Below, one piece after another: positions 34,864 to 42,885 of a DNA stretch of 53,771 bases (positions are counted from its first letter, which is position 1; the number at the start of each line of letters is the position of its first letter). The DNA comes from Treponema sp. (GTDB taxonomy: Bacteria > Spirochaetota > Spirochaetia > Treponematales > Treponemataceae): NCBI GenBank assembly GCA_024402475.1, contig JAKSTQ010000014.1, positions 1-53,771 of the forward strand. Direction: 5' to 3'. The position numbers and the translations under genes are program-made. The notes beneath the pieces were generated by a model, which searched no databases, was not told where the DNA came from, and saw only the letters and a program-made list of their open reading frames with translations.

Positions 34864-36315
34864 TTATCCTCTGCCCTTCCAGAAATCAGGAACAAGGAAC
34901 ATAATCATTGTATAAATTTCAAGACGGCCTGCAATCATTACAAACATGTACCACCACTTTAAAAGAACAGGAAGCCCTGCATAATTAAAACTTGGTCCAA
35001 GCTGTCCAAACGCAGGCCCAACGTTACCCACCATCGAAAGGGCACCAGTAAATGCAGTCAGAATATCAAGATTTGCAAGAGTACCTGCAAAAGTAGTTAC
35101 CATAACCATAACCGAGTAACAGATAAAAAATGCTGCTACAGAAAAAACAATATCTTTGCGGCCTGCTTTTTCATCAAGGCGGATACTGAATACACCATGA
35201 GGATGAAGCATCTTAAGAATTTCGTTTTTAGCCTGCTTTCTGAAAATCACCCAGCGGACAACTTTAACACCACCGGCAGTTGAACCGGAACTTCCACCGA
35301 TAAAAAACAGAAGAAACATTACAAACTGAGCCGCAGGAACCCATGTAGTATAATCGCTGGTTCCATAACCGGTTGTAGAAATAATTGCACCGACCTGGAA
35401 TGCCCCGTAACGCAAAGCCTGTGTAAACGAACCCATTGCAGGTGTAATGGCTACAGCAACTACCAGAGAAGCAAGAATACAAATTTTAATGTAAGCCTTA
35501 AATTCAGAGTTCTGCCAGACTTCCTTTAACTTTCCTGTGAACAGGTAGAAATACAGGCTGAAGTTAACGCCGGCAAAAAACATAAAGAAAGTGATAATCC
35601 AGTCAATTGTTGCGCTGTTATAAGCACCGATACTTGCATTGCGTGTAGAAAATCCGCCGGTTCCCAAAGTAGAAAAAGCATGACTCAGGGCATCAATAAA
35701 ATCCATTCCTGCAATCTTAAGAAGGATTGTTTCAAGAACAGTAGCACCGGCATAAATCAGCCAGAGAACTTTTGCAGTAGTTGTAATCTTTGGAGTAACC
35801 TTTCCTTTTTCAGGACCAGTTGTTTCTGCCTTAATAAGCTGAAAACCGCCCACACCAAGCAAAGGGAACAAAGCAACTGTAAGGGCAACAATTCCCATTC
35901 CGCCAAGCCAGTGAGTTTCGCATCTCCATAAGTTAATGGAACGGGGAAGTGCTTCAATATCATTCAGGATTGTACACCCGGTTGTCGTAAAACCAGAAAC
36001 ACTTTCAAAAAAAGAATCAGTAACGCTTGGGAACAAACCGCTCAAAAGAAAAGGCAGCGCACTCAACGCAGAACTGAAAACCCATGCAAAACCTGCAATC
36101 ACAAAAGAACTGCGGGTAGTAAGTTTAATCGGCTTGTTTCTTCCAGTAATAAAAAATATGAAGAACAAAATCCATGCACCGATCATTGGAATCAAAAAAG
36201 AAGGAATCACAGAATATTCGGCACATGCAATTGCAACCGCAACAGGCACTAAAAAAGCTGCCCCAACAATAGCAAGAATGGCTGACTGAATTTTACAAAA
36301 ATTAAAAAATGACAT
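34864..36315 (-). CDS. trkH: Potassium uptake channel TrkH
   Basis: A 483-residue inner-membrane potassium transporter of the TrkH/KtrB family. About ten hydrophobic segments are seen with four pore-loop signatures containing Gly at the filter: SGFTTTGCT, LGTGGFSTRN, ISTTGYGTSD and VGNVGPAFG. The C-terminus ends at YTMIMFLVPDFWKGRG, near the end of the eighth core helix. It pairs with TrkA, whose gene ends only 3 bases upstream, so the two form one operon. Potassium uptake is driven by the membrane potential with TrkA as the nucleotide-binding gate. Confidence 0.96.
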   Translation of the reverse strand: MSFFNFCKIQSAILAIVGAAFLVPVAVAIACAEYSVIPSFLIPMIGAWILFFIFFITGRNKPIKLTTRSSFVIAGFAWVFSSALSALPFLLSGLFPSVTDSFFESVSGFTTTGCTILNDIEALPRSINLWRCETHWLGGMGIVALTVALFPLLGVGGFQLIKAETTGPEKGKVTPKITTTAKVLWLIYAGATVLETILLKIAGMDFIDALSHAFSTLGTGGFSTRNASIGAYNSATIDWIITFFMFFAGVNFSLYFYLFTGKLKEVWQNSEFKAYIKICILASLVVAVAITPAMGSFTQALRYGAFQVGAIISTTGYGTSDYTTWVPAAQFVMFLLFFIGGSSGSTAGGVKVVRWVIFRKQAKNEILKMLHPHGVFSIRLDEKAGRKDIVFSVAAFFICYSVMVMVTTFAGTLANLDILTAFTGALSMVGNVGPAFGQLGPSFNYAGLPVLLKWWYMFVMIAGRLEIYTMIMFLVPDFWKGRG

Positions 36316-36318
36316 CGG

Positions 36319-37755
36319 TTATTTAACTCCGAACAAATTCAAAATCTTCTTGGATTCCTGAGCCTCAAGAATCATAATTACCTGATCATTGGCATTAAGG
36401 ATTGTATTTCCTGTAGGAATTGAATAAGAAGCAGTGCCGGCAAGTTTTGTAAGCATTACAAGGAACTTACCAGGATCGGCAATCTGAGCGAGAGTTTTTC
36501 CGATAACTCTCGAACTCATAGGAATTGTACATTCAACGATTTCAAGATTACCTGTTGTAATTGTATGAATTCCAGTAACAGACTTACCGCGAAGGTGACT
36601 CATGATACTGTCGATAACTGCATCGCGCAGCGCAACAGGAACATCAACTCCAAGTTTACGGGCAATTTCTGCAAACTGAGCACTTTCTACAAGACTTACT
36701 GTCTTACCAACCCCAAGAGATTCAAGGTAAGCAGCCGCAACCATGTTGAATTCATGCTTATGAGTAGCACAGATTACAAGGTCATAAGTTGTAATTCCTT
36801 CATCAAGAAGGAAGTTTTCATCAGTAATATCTCCGCGGAAAACCTGAGCAGACGGAAAGTTTTCTGCAGCTTCTTTAGCAAGGTCAGCATTGCTGTCGAT
36901 GATGGCAAAACCGCCGGAAATCTTTGTGCGCTTACCAAAAAGTTTTGCAAAAATTGATTTCTTTTCTTTTGCAATAAGGCGTTCAGCAATCAGAGTTCCG
37001 ATTTTTCCAGCACCTACAAGTGCAATGCGGTCAATTGTTTCAACCTGAGTTCCTGTAAGCTTGAGAATCTCGCTGATGTCAGCCTTGCGGGCAAGAACAC
37101 CGATACTGTTGCCTTCGCAAAGCATTGTCTGACCGCTTGGAAGTTCTGTTGCGCCGTCATGTTCAATGTATGTAACAAGAAACTGTTTGTTAGTAAACTT
37201 ACGGATATTTGCAAGAGTCTGACCTGCAAGTTTACTGTCTTTTTCTATAGTAAGGCGTGTCAGTTCATATTCGGAGTGTTCAAAAGTTACAACGTCACTT
37301 ACAGCACCGCTTTCTACAGCGTGAACAATTGCATTCGCTGCTTCAACGTCAGGGTGAATCATGTAGTCGATTCCATAAAGCGGACGGTGCTTACCGCTGA
37401 AAGTATCAGCATGTTTTTTCTGTGCGCTTTCGGAATTCATATAGTAAGAGAAATTTCGTACGCGGGCAATCTTAAGAATATCCGGGTAAACAGCATCAAC
37501 CAGAGAACAGGTAATCATGTTTACTTCATCATTGCTTGTAACGCAGACAAGAGCATCTGCTTTTGCAATTCCTGCATCTTCAAGAGTCTGAAGGTCGTTT
37601 CCTTCTGCATGAATTACACTGCAGTCAAGACTGTTTGATGCATGACGAACAACTTCCGCATCAATATCAATGATTGCAACTTCGTTTTTTTCGTTAATAA
37701 GGCGTTTTGCAAGCTGAACTCCAGTAAATCCGGCGCCGACAATAACAATTTTCAT
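36319..37755 (-). CDS. trkA: Trk potassium uptake regulator TrkA
   Basis: A 478-residue cytoplasmic regulator with two RCK units, each an NAD-binding Rossmann fold and a TrkA-C domain. The first fold has IVGAGFTGVQLAKRL and the second has ALVGAGKIGTLIAERL (GxGxxG). TrkA-C segments end each half (RLTIEKDSKLAGQTLANI and IVECTIPMSSRVIGKTLAQI). It binds NAD(H) or ATP and gates TrkH. The GGAAGGG Shine-Dalgarno lies 4 bases before the ATG. It is divergent from the Gx gene. The stop and the trkH start are 3 bases apart, indicating one operon. Confidence 0.96.
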   Translation of the reverse strand: MKIVIVGAGFTGVQLAKRLINEKNEVAIIDIDAEVVRHASNSLDCSVIHAEGNDLQTLEDAGIAKADALVCVTSNDEVNMITCSLVDAVYPDILKIARVRNFSYYMNSESAQKKHADTFSGKHRPLYGIDYMIHPDVEAANAIVHAVESGAVSDVVTFEHSEYELTRLTIEKDSKLAGQTLANIRKFTNKQFLVTYIEHDGATELPSGQTMLCEGNSIGVLARKADISEILKLTGTQVETIDRIALVGAGKIGTLIAERLIAKEKKSIFAKLFGKRTKISGGFAIIDSNADLAKEAAENFPSAQVFRGDITDENFLLDEGITTYDLVICATHKHEFNMVAAAYLESLGVGKTVSLVESAQFAEIARKLGVDVPVALRDAVIDSIMSHLRGKSVTGIHTITTGNLEIVECTIPMSSRVIGKTLAQIADPGKFLVMLTKLAGTASYSIPTGNTILNANDQVIMILEAQESKKILNLFGVK

Positions 37756-37831
37756 ACAACCCTTCCGTATTAGATTACTATAAATTTAATTAGAACATAT
37801 ATTCCAATTTGATGTCAAGAAACGAAATCTA

Positions 37832-37840
37832 TGATAGAAT
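37832..37840 (+). promoter_or_regulatory. Extended -10 promoter of the Gx gene
   Basis: TGATAGAAT (TG, one base, TAGAAT) ends 8 bases before the ATG at 37849, with no Shine-Dalgarno. The upstream in-frame ATG at 37831 overlaps this element and is not the likely start. Confidence 0.45.
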
Positions 37841-37848
37841 ACAAGTGT

Positions 37849-38394
37849 ATGGCAGATACAAATTCCACAGAAAATCAGAAAATCCTCGCTTTTTTGACAG
37901 CCCTGAGCCTTTTCTTTTCTGCAGTTGAATTCGCCATTCCAAAACCAATGCCTTTTTTACGAATCGGGCTTGCAAACATTCCGCTTATTCTTGGCCTTTT
38001 CCTTTTGCCGTCAAAACTTTACTTTGTTCTTGTCCTGCTTAAAATTTTTGTCCAGAATCTCATCAGCGGAACCCTTTTTTCTTACACAATCTTATTCTCT
38101 GTCGCCGGCACTACTTCTTCTGCCCTGATCATGTTCGCCCTCCACCGCCTGTTCTTTTCCAGCAACTGCATCTCAGTTTTCGGCATCACTCTCGCCGGGG
38201 CCCTGTTCAACAGCCTTGCCCAGCTTGCCGTTTCTTACGTTTTACTTTTTCAGGACAATATCCGCTACATCGCACCCTTTATCCTTGCTTCAAGCCTTAT
38301 AACCGGCACTGTGCTGGGCATAACAGTCGGTGCATTTATCAATAAATCAAAATGGTTTGCACTGCGCCGGCGCCAGGAGGACAGCAATGAGTAG
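37849..38394 (+). CDS. Gx transporter family membrane protein (heptaprenyl diphosphate synthase component I-like)
   Basis: A 181-residue polytopic membrane protein with about five hydrophobic segments. The pattern IPKPMPFLRIGLANIPLILGLFLL is the hallmark of this family (Hpre_diP_synt_I), which resembles the substrate-binding S components of ECF-type transporters. It overlaps the next gene by 8 bases. The family name comes from a Bacillus synthase component, but a transport or carrier role is more likely. The start at 37849 fits the promoter. Confidence 0.88.
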   Translation: MADTNSTENQKILAFLTALSLFFSAVEFAIPKPMPFLRIGLANIPLILGLFLLPSKLYFVLVLLKIFVQNLISGTLFSYTILFSVAGTTSSALIMFALHRLFFSSNCISVFGITLAGALFNSLAQLAVSYVLLFQDNIRYIAPFILASSLITGTVLGITVGAFINKSKWFALRRRQEDSNE

Positions 38395-38824
38395 TTTTTC
38401 CCAGTACTGGTCCTCAACCGCTGTTTATATTTTCTGGGCAGTAAATCTGATTCTCATCATCATAAACCTGATTGCAGGCAAAAAAGTCCGCTTTCTTCCA
38501 ATTATACTGACGACTTTGTTCATAACCTTTTTTTCACTTTTAACACCACACGGCCAGATTCTTTTTGAATACGCTTCTTTCAGAATTACAAAAGACGCAC
38601 TTTTCGAAGGCCTTAAAAAAAGCGCAGTCCTCACCTTTACGGTTTTGCTTTCAAAACTCATAGTTTCTTCTAAACTTAAACTTCCCGGCAAACCCGGTGA
38701 ATTCCTTAATAAAGTTTTTGAAATTTACGACGCACTTATCAGCAAACCTTTAAAATTCAATCCAAAAAAACTGATTTCCCAGGTTGATGAACGGCTCATG
38801 GAAATCTGGGAAAATATTCAATAA
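38387..38824 (+). CDS. Small membrane protein, CbiQ/ECF T-component-like
   Basis: A 145-residue protein, started at the ATG at 38387 because AGGAGG precedes it; it overlaps the Gx gene by 8 bases. Two hydrophobic segments (about residues 10-27 and 32-50) are followed by LLTPHGQILFEYASFRITKDALFEGLKKS, which resembles the T component (CbiQ-like) of energy-coupling-factor transporters. It is half the usual CbiQ length (about 240-270), so only part of that fold is present. The tight overlap with the Gx gene argues that the two act together. Assignment as a T component is inferred from a short motif by eye. Confidence 0.65.
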   Translation: MSSFSQYWSSTAVYIFWAVNLILIIINLIAGKKVRFLPIILTTLFITFFSLLTPHGQILFEYASFRITKDALFEGLKKSAVLTFTVLLSKLIVSSKLKLPGKPGEFLNKVFEIYDALISKPLKFNPKKLISQVDERLMEIWENIQ

Positions 38825-38873
38825 CCGCAGCATTTTATGCTATACTGTTAGTTAAAGAATCTGGAGGGAAACA

Positions 38874-39491
38874 ATGAAAAAAGTACTTTATCCTGCAATT
38901 ATCCTTGCACTCACATCTGTATTTACAGGCTGTCTTTCAACAGAAACTGTAACAGTTGAACGCGTTGAAACAAAAGAAGTCATCGACTTAAGCGGCTACT
39001 GGAATGACGCAGACGTAAACATTGTCTGCGAAGATCTTGTCAGCAAATGCCTCAGTGCCCAGTGGTACAAAATATTCCAGATGTACAACTCAAAACGAAA
39101 TCCGGTCATCATCGTCGGAAAATTCAAAAACAACAGCGACGAACATATCGACACAACAATCATTTCTAAAAAAATGGAAATCGCACTTCTGGATTCCGGA
39201 AAAGTTGATTCAGTTGCAAACGACAGTGAACGTTCACAGGTCCGCCAGGAACGCAATGACCAGCAGTCATATTCTTCTGTAGATTCTGCAAAACGCCTCG
39301 GCTATGAACAGGCAGCAGACTACATGCTCAGCGGTGAAATCAAAACCATAATCGATTCAAACGGCGAAGTTACCACCAGAACCTATTACATTTCTGCAGA
39401 ACTTATCAATATCGAAACAAACCGCAAAATCTGGGCTGGAGAAAATTCTTCCATTAAAAAGAAAATTACTCATCCAAAACTGACTTTCTAG
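38874..39491 (+). CDS. LpoB-like lipoprotein (penicillin-binding-protein activator family)
   Basis: A 205-residue lipoprotein with signal peptide ending SVFTGC and mature start CLSTETVTVERV. CTGGAGGG is a strong Shine-Dalgarno, and an extended -10 (TGCTATACT, 38838-38846) lies upstream. The mature part begins with DLSGYWNDADVNIVCEDLV, then KRNPVIIVGKFKNNSDEHIDTTIISKKMEIALLDSGKV, the LpoB family pattern (PF13036), and ends with AADYMLSGEIKTI and NIETNRKIWAGE. LpoB proteins activate peptidoglycan synthases in gammaproteobacteria. In spirochaetes the role is not settled. It heads a row of two LPP20-like lipoproteins. Confidence 0.88.
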   Translation: MKKVLYPAIILALTSVFTGCLSTETVTVERVETKEVIDLSGYWNDADVNIVCEDLVSKCLSAQWYKIFQMYNSKRNPVIIVGKFKNNSDEHIDTTIISKKMEIALLDSGKVDSVANDSERSQVRQERNDQQSYSSVDSAKRLGYEQAADYMLSGEIKTIIDSNGEVTTRTYYISAELINIETNRKIWAGENSSIKKKITHPKLTF

Positions 39492-39518
39492 TTTCAGTTT
39501 TTTTTAAGGGGAATGAAA

Positions 39519-40556
39519 ATGAAGCAGACAAAAATTTTATTTACAGCAGCAATTTTTCTCTCACTTGCCGGTTCCTGCTTTGCATTCAGTTCCCCGGGGA
39601 ATTTAAACACTTCCACAAAAGATTATCCGGTCTGGGTCACAAAACCTTCATCTGATTATCCTGAACGCCTTTACATTACAACTGTCGGTTCAGGTCCGGA
39701 TGAACAAAGTGCAAAAGACAGTGCCCTTGCTGAACTTTCAAAATATTTCATTACAGAAATTCAAAGTACACAGAACACTGTAATCCATGACGATCAGGTT
39801 AAAGAAACTGTAAACCTTGCGCAGGACATAACTTCAAAAACAAAACTCCAGGAAATTTCAGGCGTTAAAACTGCAGAAGTTTATTATTCAAAAAACGGCA
39901 AAGTTTTTACGCTTTTAGTACTGGACAGAGCAAAAGCCGCTGATTACTATGCCGGACTTATAGAAAAAAATAATTCTGCCATCCAGAAGCTCATTACAGC
40001 GGCCGGCTCAAAACCAGGTCTTTTGTCAAACTGCAGTCTTTGTTCAAAGGCACTTTCTCTTGCAAGGATGAATGAATATTACTATTTTCTTAACACACTG
40101 ATAAATTCACCATACCCGCAGTACATTGACTTCAGTTATGGTTCCATCCAGGAACTTGAACTTGCATGTGCAGACATCAGGAATAAAATATTTCTTTCTA
40201 TTAATATTACTGGTGACAGCAAAAACAAAATCAAAACTGCCGCTACATCAGCTTTCAATAAACTCGGATTAAGTCCAAAAGATGATAATTCTTCACGGTA
40301 CTTAGTTCAGGTTGAACTGACTTTCGAACAGGCCGATAACGCAGACAGCAAAAATGTTTACATCAATTATGAACTTACAGCTGTAATCAAAGATACTGTA
40401 ACAGGTTCCGCATTATACTCTTACGAAAAATCCGGCCGCGAAGGACATTCCACCTTAAGCAATGCCCAGACCCGCGTTTATTCTTCTGTCTGCAAAATCC
40501 TGACAGAAGAATTTTCAGAAAATCTTTCAAATTATCTTTCAGAGAACCAAAAATAA
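39519..40556 (+). CDS. LPP20-family exported protein
   Basis: A 345-residue protein. The ATG at 39519 is preferred over one at 39513 because AAGGGG lies 7 bases before it. The signal peptide runs through LFTAAIFLSLAGSCFA; Cys within AGSC could be a relaxed spirochaete lipobox, or cleavage could follow CFA. An LPP20-like domain follows: YPVWVTKPSSDYPERLYITTVGSGPDEQSAKDSALAELSKYF, the pattern that gives the family its name. It continues with a TLLVLDRAKAADYYAG segment. It is 27 bases after the LpoB-like gene and probably in one operon with it. Confidence 0.8.
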   Translation: MKQTKILFTAAIFLSLAGSCFAFSSPGNLNTSTKDYPVWVTKPSSDYPERLYITTVGSGPDEQSAKDSALAELSKYFITEIQSTQNTVIHDDQVKETVNLAQDITSKTKLQEISGVKTAEVYYSKNGKVFTLLVLDRAKAADYYAGLIEKNNSAIQKLITAAGSKPGLLSNCSLCSKALSLARMNEYYYFLNTLINSPYPQYIDFSYGSIQELELACADIRNKIFLSINITGDSKNKIKTAATSAFNKLGLSPKDDNSSRYLVQVELTFEQADNADSKNVYINYELTAVIKDTVTGSALYSYEKSGREGHSTLSNAQTRVYSSVCKILTEEFSENLSNYLSENQK

Positions 40557-40573
40557 GCTATATTAGGCGTATG

Positions 40574-40602
40574 TTGATTATTTAACATATAACCCTTATA
40601 AT
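40574..40602 (+). promoter_or_regulatory. Promoter of the second LPP20-like gene
   Basis: TTGATT (40574-40579), exactly 17 bases, TATAAT (40597-40602). The predicted leader is about 32 bases and has a good AAAGGAG Shine-Dalgarno. Confidence 0.7.
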
Positions 40603-40640
40603 TTATAGAATAATCTTTAAGATTAAAGGAGAAGTTTTTT

Positions 40641-41225
40641 ATGAAAAAATCAATTCTTGCACTCACACTCGCTCTCGCAACTGCTTTTACTTTTATGAGC
40701 TGTCTTTCTGATGATTCAGATGAATCTGCTGCTGTACAGGCTAACGAAAACTCAAGAGTAATCGGCGCTGACGGTGTTCCTCGTCCAAACTGGGTTCTTG
40801 CCGGAAAAGAAGATGCTACAGGTATTTATGCTGTTGGAAGCGGAAAAATGTCTAACGATGTTAATTCCCTCAAAGTAGCAAAAGCAAATGCCCGTAATGA
40901 ACTTTCTAAAACAGTTCAGGTTGCAACAAAATCTGTATTAAGAACATATGCTCAGGATACAGGAATTGCTAAAGATACAATCAACTACATGGAAGAAGCT
41001 ATCGAACAGAAAACAAACAATCTTCTCGAAGGTTCACGCCAGGTTGACATGTGGCAGGCAGAAGACGGAACAATTTACGTTCTTATGTACCTTCCATACA
41101 AAGCAGTTCTTCCAGCTGTAAAACAGATTGCTGACAACTACAAGCAGGATGTTAAATCACAGTTAACAGAAGAAAAAGCCAAAGCTGCATTCAAAAAATA
41201 TTTTGACGAAGTTCTTGGCGACTAA
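40641..41225 (+). CDS. LPP20-family lipoprotein
   Basis: A 194-residue lipoprotein with signal peptide ending FTFMSC (Phe at -3 is allowed in spirochaetes). AAAGGAGAAG precedes the ATG. The domain reads RPNWVLAGKEDATGIYAVGSGKMSNDVNSLKVAKANARNEL, the LPP20 pattern of a W-V start, a G-S-G turn and a helix of Ala-rich repeats. The C-terminal part is acidic with lysines. It is the third lipoprotein of the LpoB/LPP20 row but has its own promoter, so the row is at least two transcripts. Confidence 0.85.
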   Translation: MKKSILALTLALATAFTFMSCLSDDSDESAAVQANENSRVIGADGVPRPNWVLAGKEDATGIYAVGSGKMSNDVNSLKVAKANARNELSKTVQVATKSVLRTYAQDTGIAKDTINYMEEAIEQKTNNLLEGSRQVDMWQAEDGTIYVLMYLPYKAVLPAVKQIADNYKQDVKSQLTEEKAKAAFKKYFDEVLGD

Positions 41226-41255
41226 TATAAATAAAAAATAAACAGAGGTAATAAA

Positions 41256-42092
41256 ATGGCGCACTGCATAGTTCCAGAAGCAGAAGAAGTATTGGACAAA
41301 GAATTTAAAGTACTCGACAAAGGATTTGTACGCATGGTTGACTACTACGGCAGCGATCAGCGTATTGTTCAGTCAGCACGTGTATCCTACGGTGAAGGAA
41401 CAAAAACCGTTTCTCAGGATGCTGCTCTTATTGACTACCTTTTGCGCCATCAGCACACTTCCCCATTTGAACAGGTTGTGTTTACATTTCACCTCAAAAT
41501 GCCTATCTTTGTAGCCCGCCAGTGGGTTCGTCACCGCATGGGCCGTATGAATGAAGTTTCTGGCCGTTATTCAATCATGAAAGATGAATTCTATGTACCA
41601 GAAAAAGAAAACATCGACCCTCAGAGCAAAGACAACAAACAGGGACGTGCTTTTGAACCTCTCATTCCGGAGGAAGCAGAAAAAATCCAGGCTGAATTTA
41701 TCAAAGGCCAGAAAGATTCATACGACAGCTATTCAAAAATGATTGAAGGCGGTCTTGCACGCGAAATTGCACGTATCAATCTTCCACTGGCATTGTACAC
41801 AGAATTCTACTGGCAGATGGATTTGAATAACCTCTTCCGCTTCCTTAAACTCCGCCTTGACGGTCATGCACAGCTTGAAATCAGGGAATACGCAAAAGTT
41901 ATCCTTGAACTGGTTCGTAAAGTATGTCCAATGGCAACTGCAAGTTTTGAAAATGACATGAACAAAGCAGTAAGCTTTACAGGCGAAGAAATGGATGCAC
42001 TTCGTAAAGTTCTTGCCGGAGAAAACAATCCTCTGGACGGCAAAAAACTCGAACGATTCCTTGCAAAAGTAAAGACAGGCGTTCAGCTTTAA
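41256..42092 (+). CDS. thyX: FAD-dependent thymidylate synthase ThyX
   Basis: A 278-residue enzyme that makes dTMP from dUMP using FAD, NADPH and methylene-tetrahydrofolate. The signature RHRX7S is present as RHRMGRMNEVSGRYS. The family ARQWVRHR and the LRLDGHAQLEIREYA segment are also present. An AGAGG site precedes the ATG. It is 30 bases after the LPP20 gene and may be on its transcript. A shared terminator follows. No thyA is in the window. Confidence 0.98.
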   Translation: MAHCIVPEAEEVLDKEFKVLDKGFVRMVDYYGSDQRIVQSARVSYGEGTKTVSQDAALIDYLLRHQHTSPFEQVVFTFHLKMPIFVARQWVRHRMGRMNEVSGRYSIMKDEFYVPEKENIDPQSKDNKQGRAFEPLIPEEAEKIQAEFIKGQKDSYDSYSKMIEGGLAREIARINLPLALYTEFYWQMDLNNLFRFLKLRLDGHAQLEIREYAKVILELVRKVCPMATASFENDMNKAVSFTGEEMDALRKVLAGENNPLDGKKLERFLAKVKTGVQL

Positions 42093-42103
42093 TATTTACT
42101 TAA

Positions 42104-42144
42104 ACAAAAAATCAGGCTGTCAGCACGACAGCCTGTTTCATTTT
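42104..42144. terminator. Terminator between thyX and the Pr6Pr gene
   Basis: CAGGCTGTC (42113-42121) and GACAGCCTG (42127-42135) form a nine-base-pair stem with a five-base loop. A-rich bases on the left and T-rich bases on the right allow use from both strands. Confidence 0.85.
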
Positions 42145-42154
42145 AAATCAGATT

Positions 42155-42832
42155 TTATCTGCACTTTTTAAGCATTCTGATTCCCGTAAGATATCCCCAT
42201 CCAACAAGAACAAGAAAAATCAGCAGACTGATAATCCACCACATGCAGCCCATAAACGGAAATTCTTTTATAAATCCAAATGCGCCGGCTGGACTTCCCC
42301 AGTTCAAAAAGAAATAAGGATAGTAAACGCCTTCTGCAAATTCCCACTTACATGCATAACCGATTCCGGCATAGACCGCATACAAAAGCGGTGGAACAAT
42401 ATTATAAATAATTGAGCGGGTCTTTAATTCGCTGTTAATTCCGGTAATGAAAAAATCTATGATACATGCTGCAGGAACAACAACATGTGTAAGTATGTTT
42501 TGAATATTCCAGACTTCACCTTCAAGAGTCGGCGCAAGAATAAAGCAGAAAACAATTCCTGTTAATGTTATGGAAACAGTTCCAACCAGCTTTACTGTGT
42601 ACCAGCCCTGTCTGATTTCTTTTGCAGCTGCAATAAGATAAAATCCAATTCCACAGATAACAGCAAGTGCAAGATTCGACTGAATTGTAAAATACATAAA
42701 TACAGAAAGCCCGCCCATAAACGAATCTCTTCCTGCATAATAACTTAAAAAAGTTCCCAGTAAAGCCGAAATTACAACAATCCCTTTCAGCACAAGGCTG
42801 ACAATTTTCTGTTTAAGTGAAAATTCTTTCAT
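42155..42832 (-). CDS. Pr6Pr family membrane protein
   Basis: A 225-residue protein with six predicted membrane helices. The motifs YFTIQSNLALAV and LTHVVVPAACIIDFF, with Thr and His in facing helices, match the Pr6Pr/AIG1-like family; human relatives (AIG1, ADTRP) use such a Thr/His pair to hydrolyse fatty-acid esters of hydroxy fatty acids. The sequence context fits, but bacterial substrates are unknown. It lies alone, convergent with thyX across the shared terminator. Confidence 0.8.
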   Translation of the reverse strand: MKEFSLKQKIVSLVLKGIVVISALLGTFLSYYAGRDSFMGGLSVFMYFTIQSNLALAVICGIGFYLIAAAKEIRQGWYTVKLVGTVSITLTGIVFCFILAPTLEGEVWNIQNILTHVVVPAACIIDFFITGINSELKTRSIIYNIVPPLLYAVYAGIGYACKWEFAEGVYYPYFFLNWGSPAGAFGFIKEFPFMGCMWWIISLLIFLVLVGWGYLTGIRMLKKCR

Positions 42833-42885
42833 AAAACATTCTTCCTATTAACCGTTATTAATCCAGTTAACAAAATCACTACCGA

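Noticed and set aside
37159..37638. A 159-codon open frame antisense to trkA
   Set aside because: No domain, no ribosome site, and entirely within the well-supported trkA gene.
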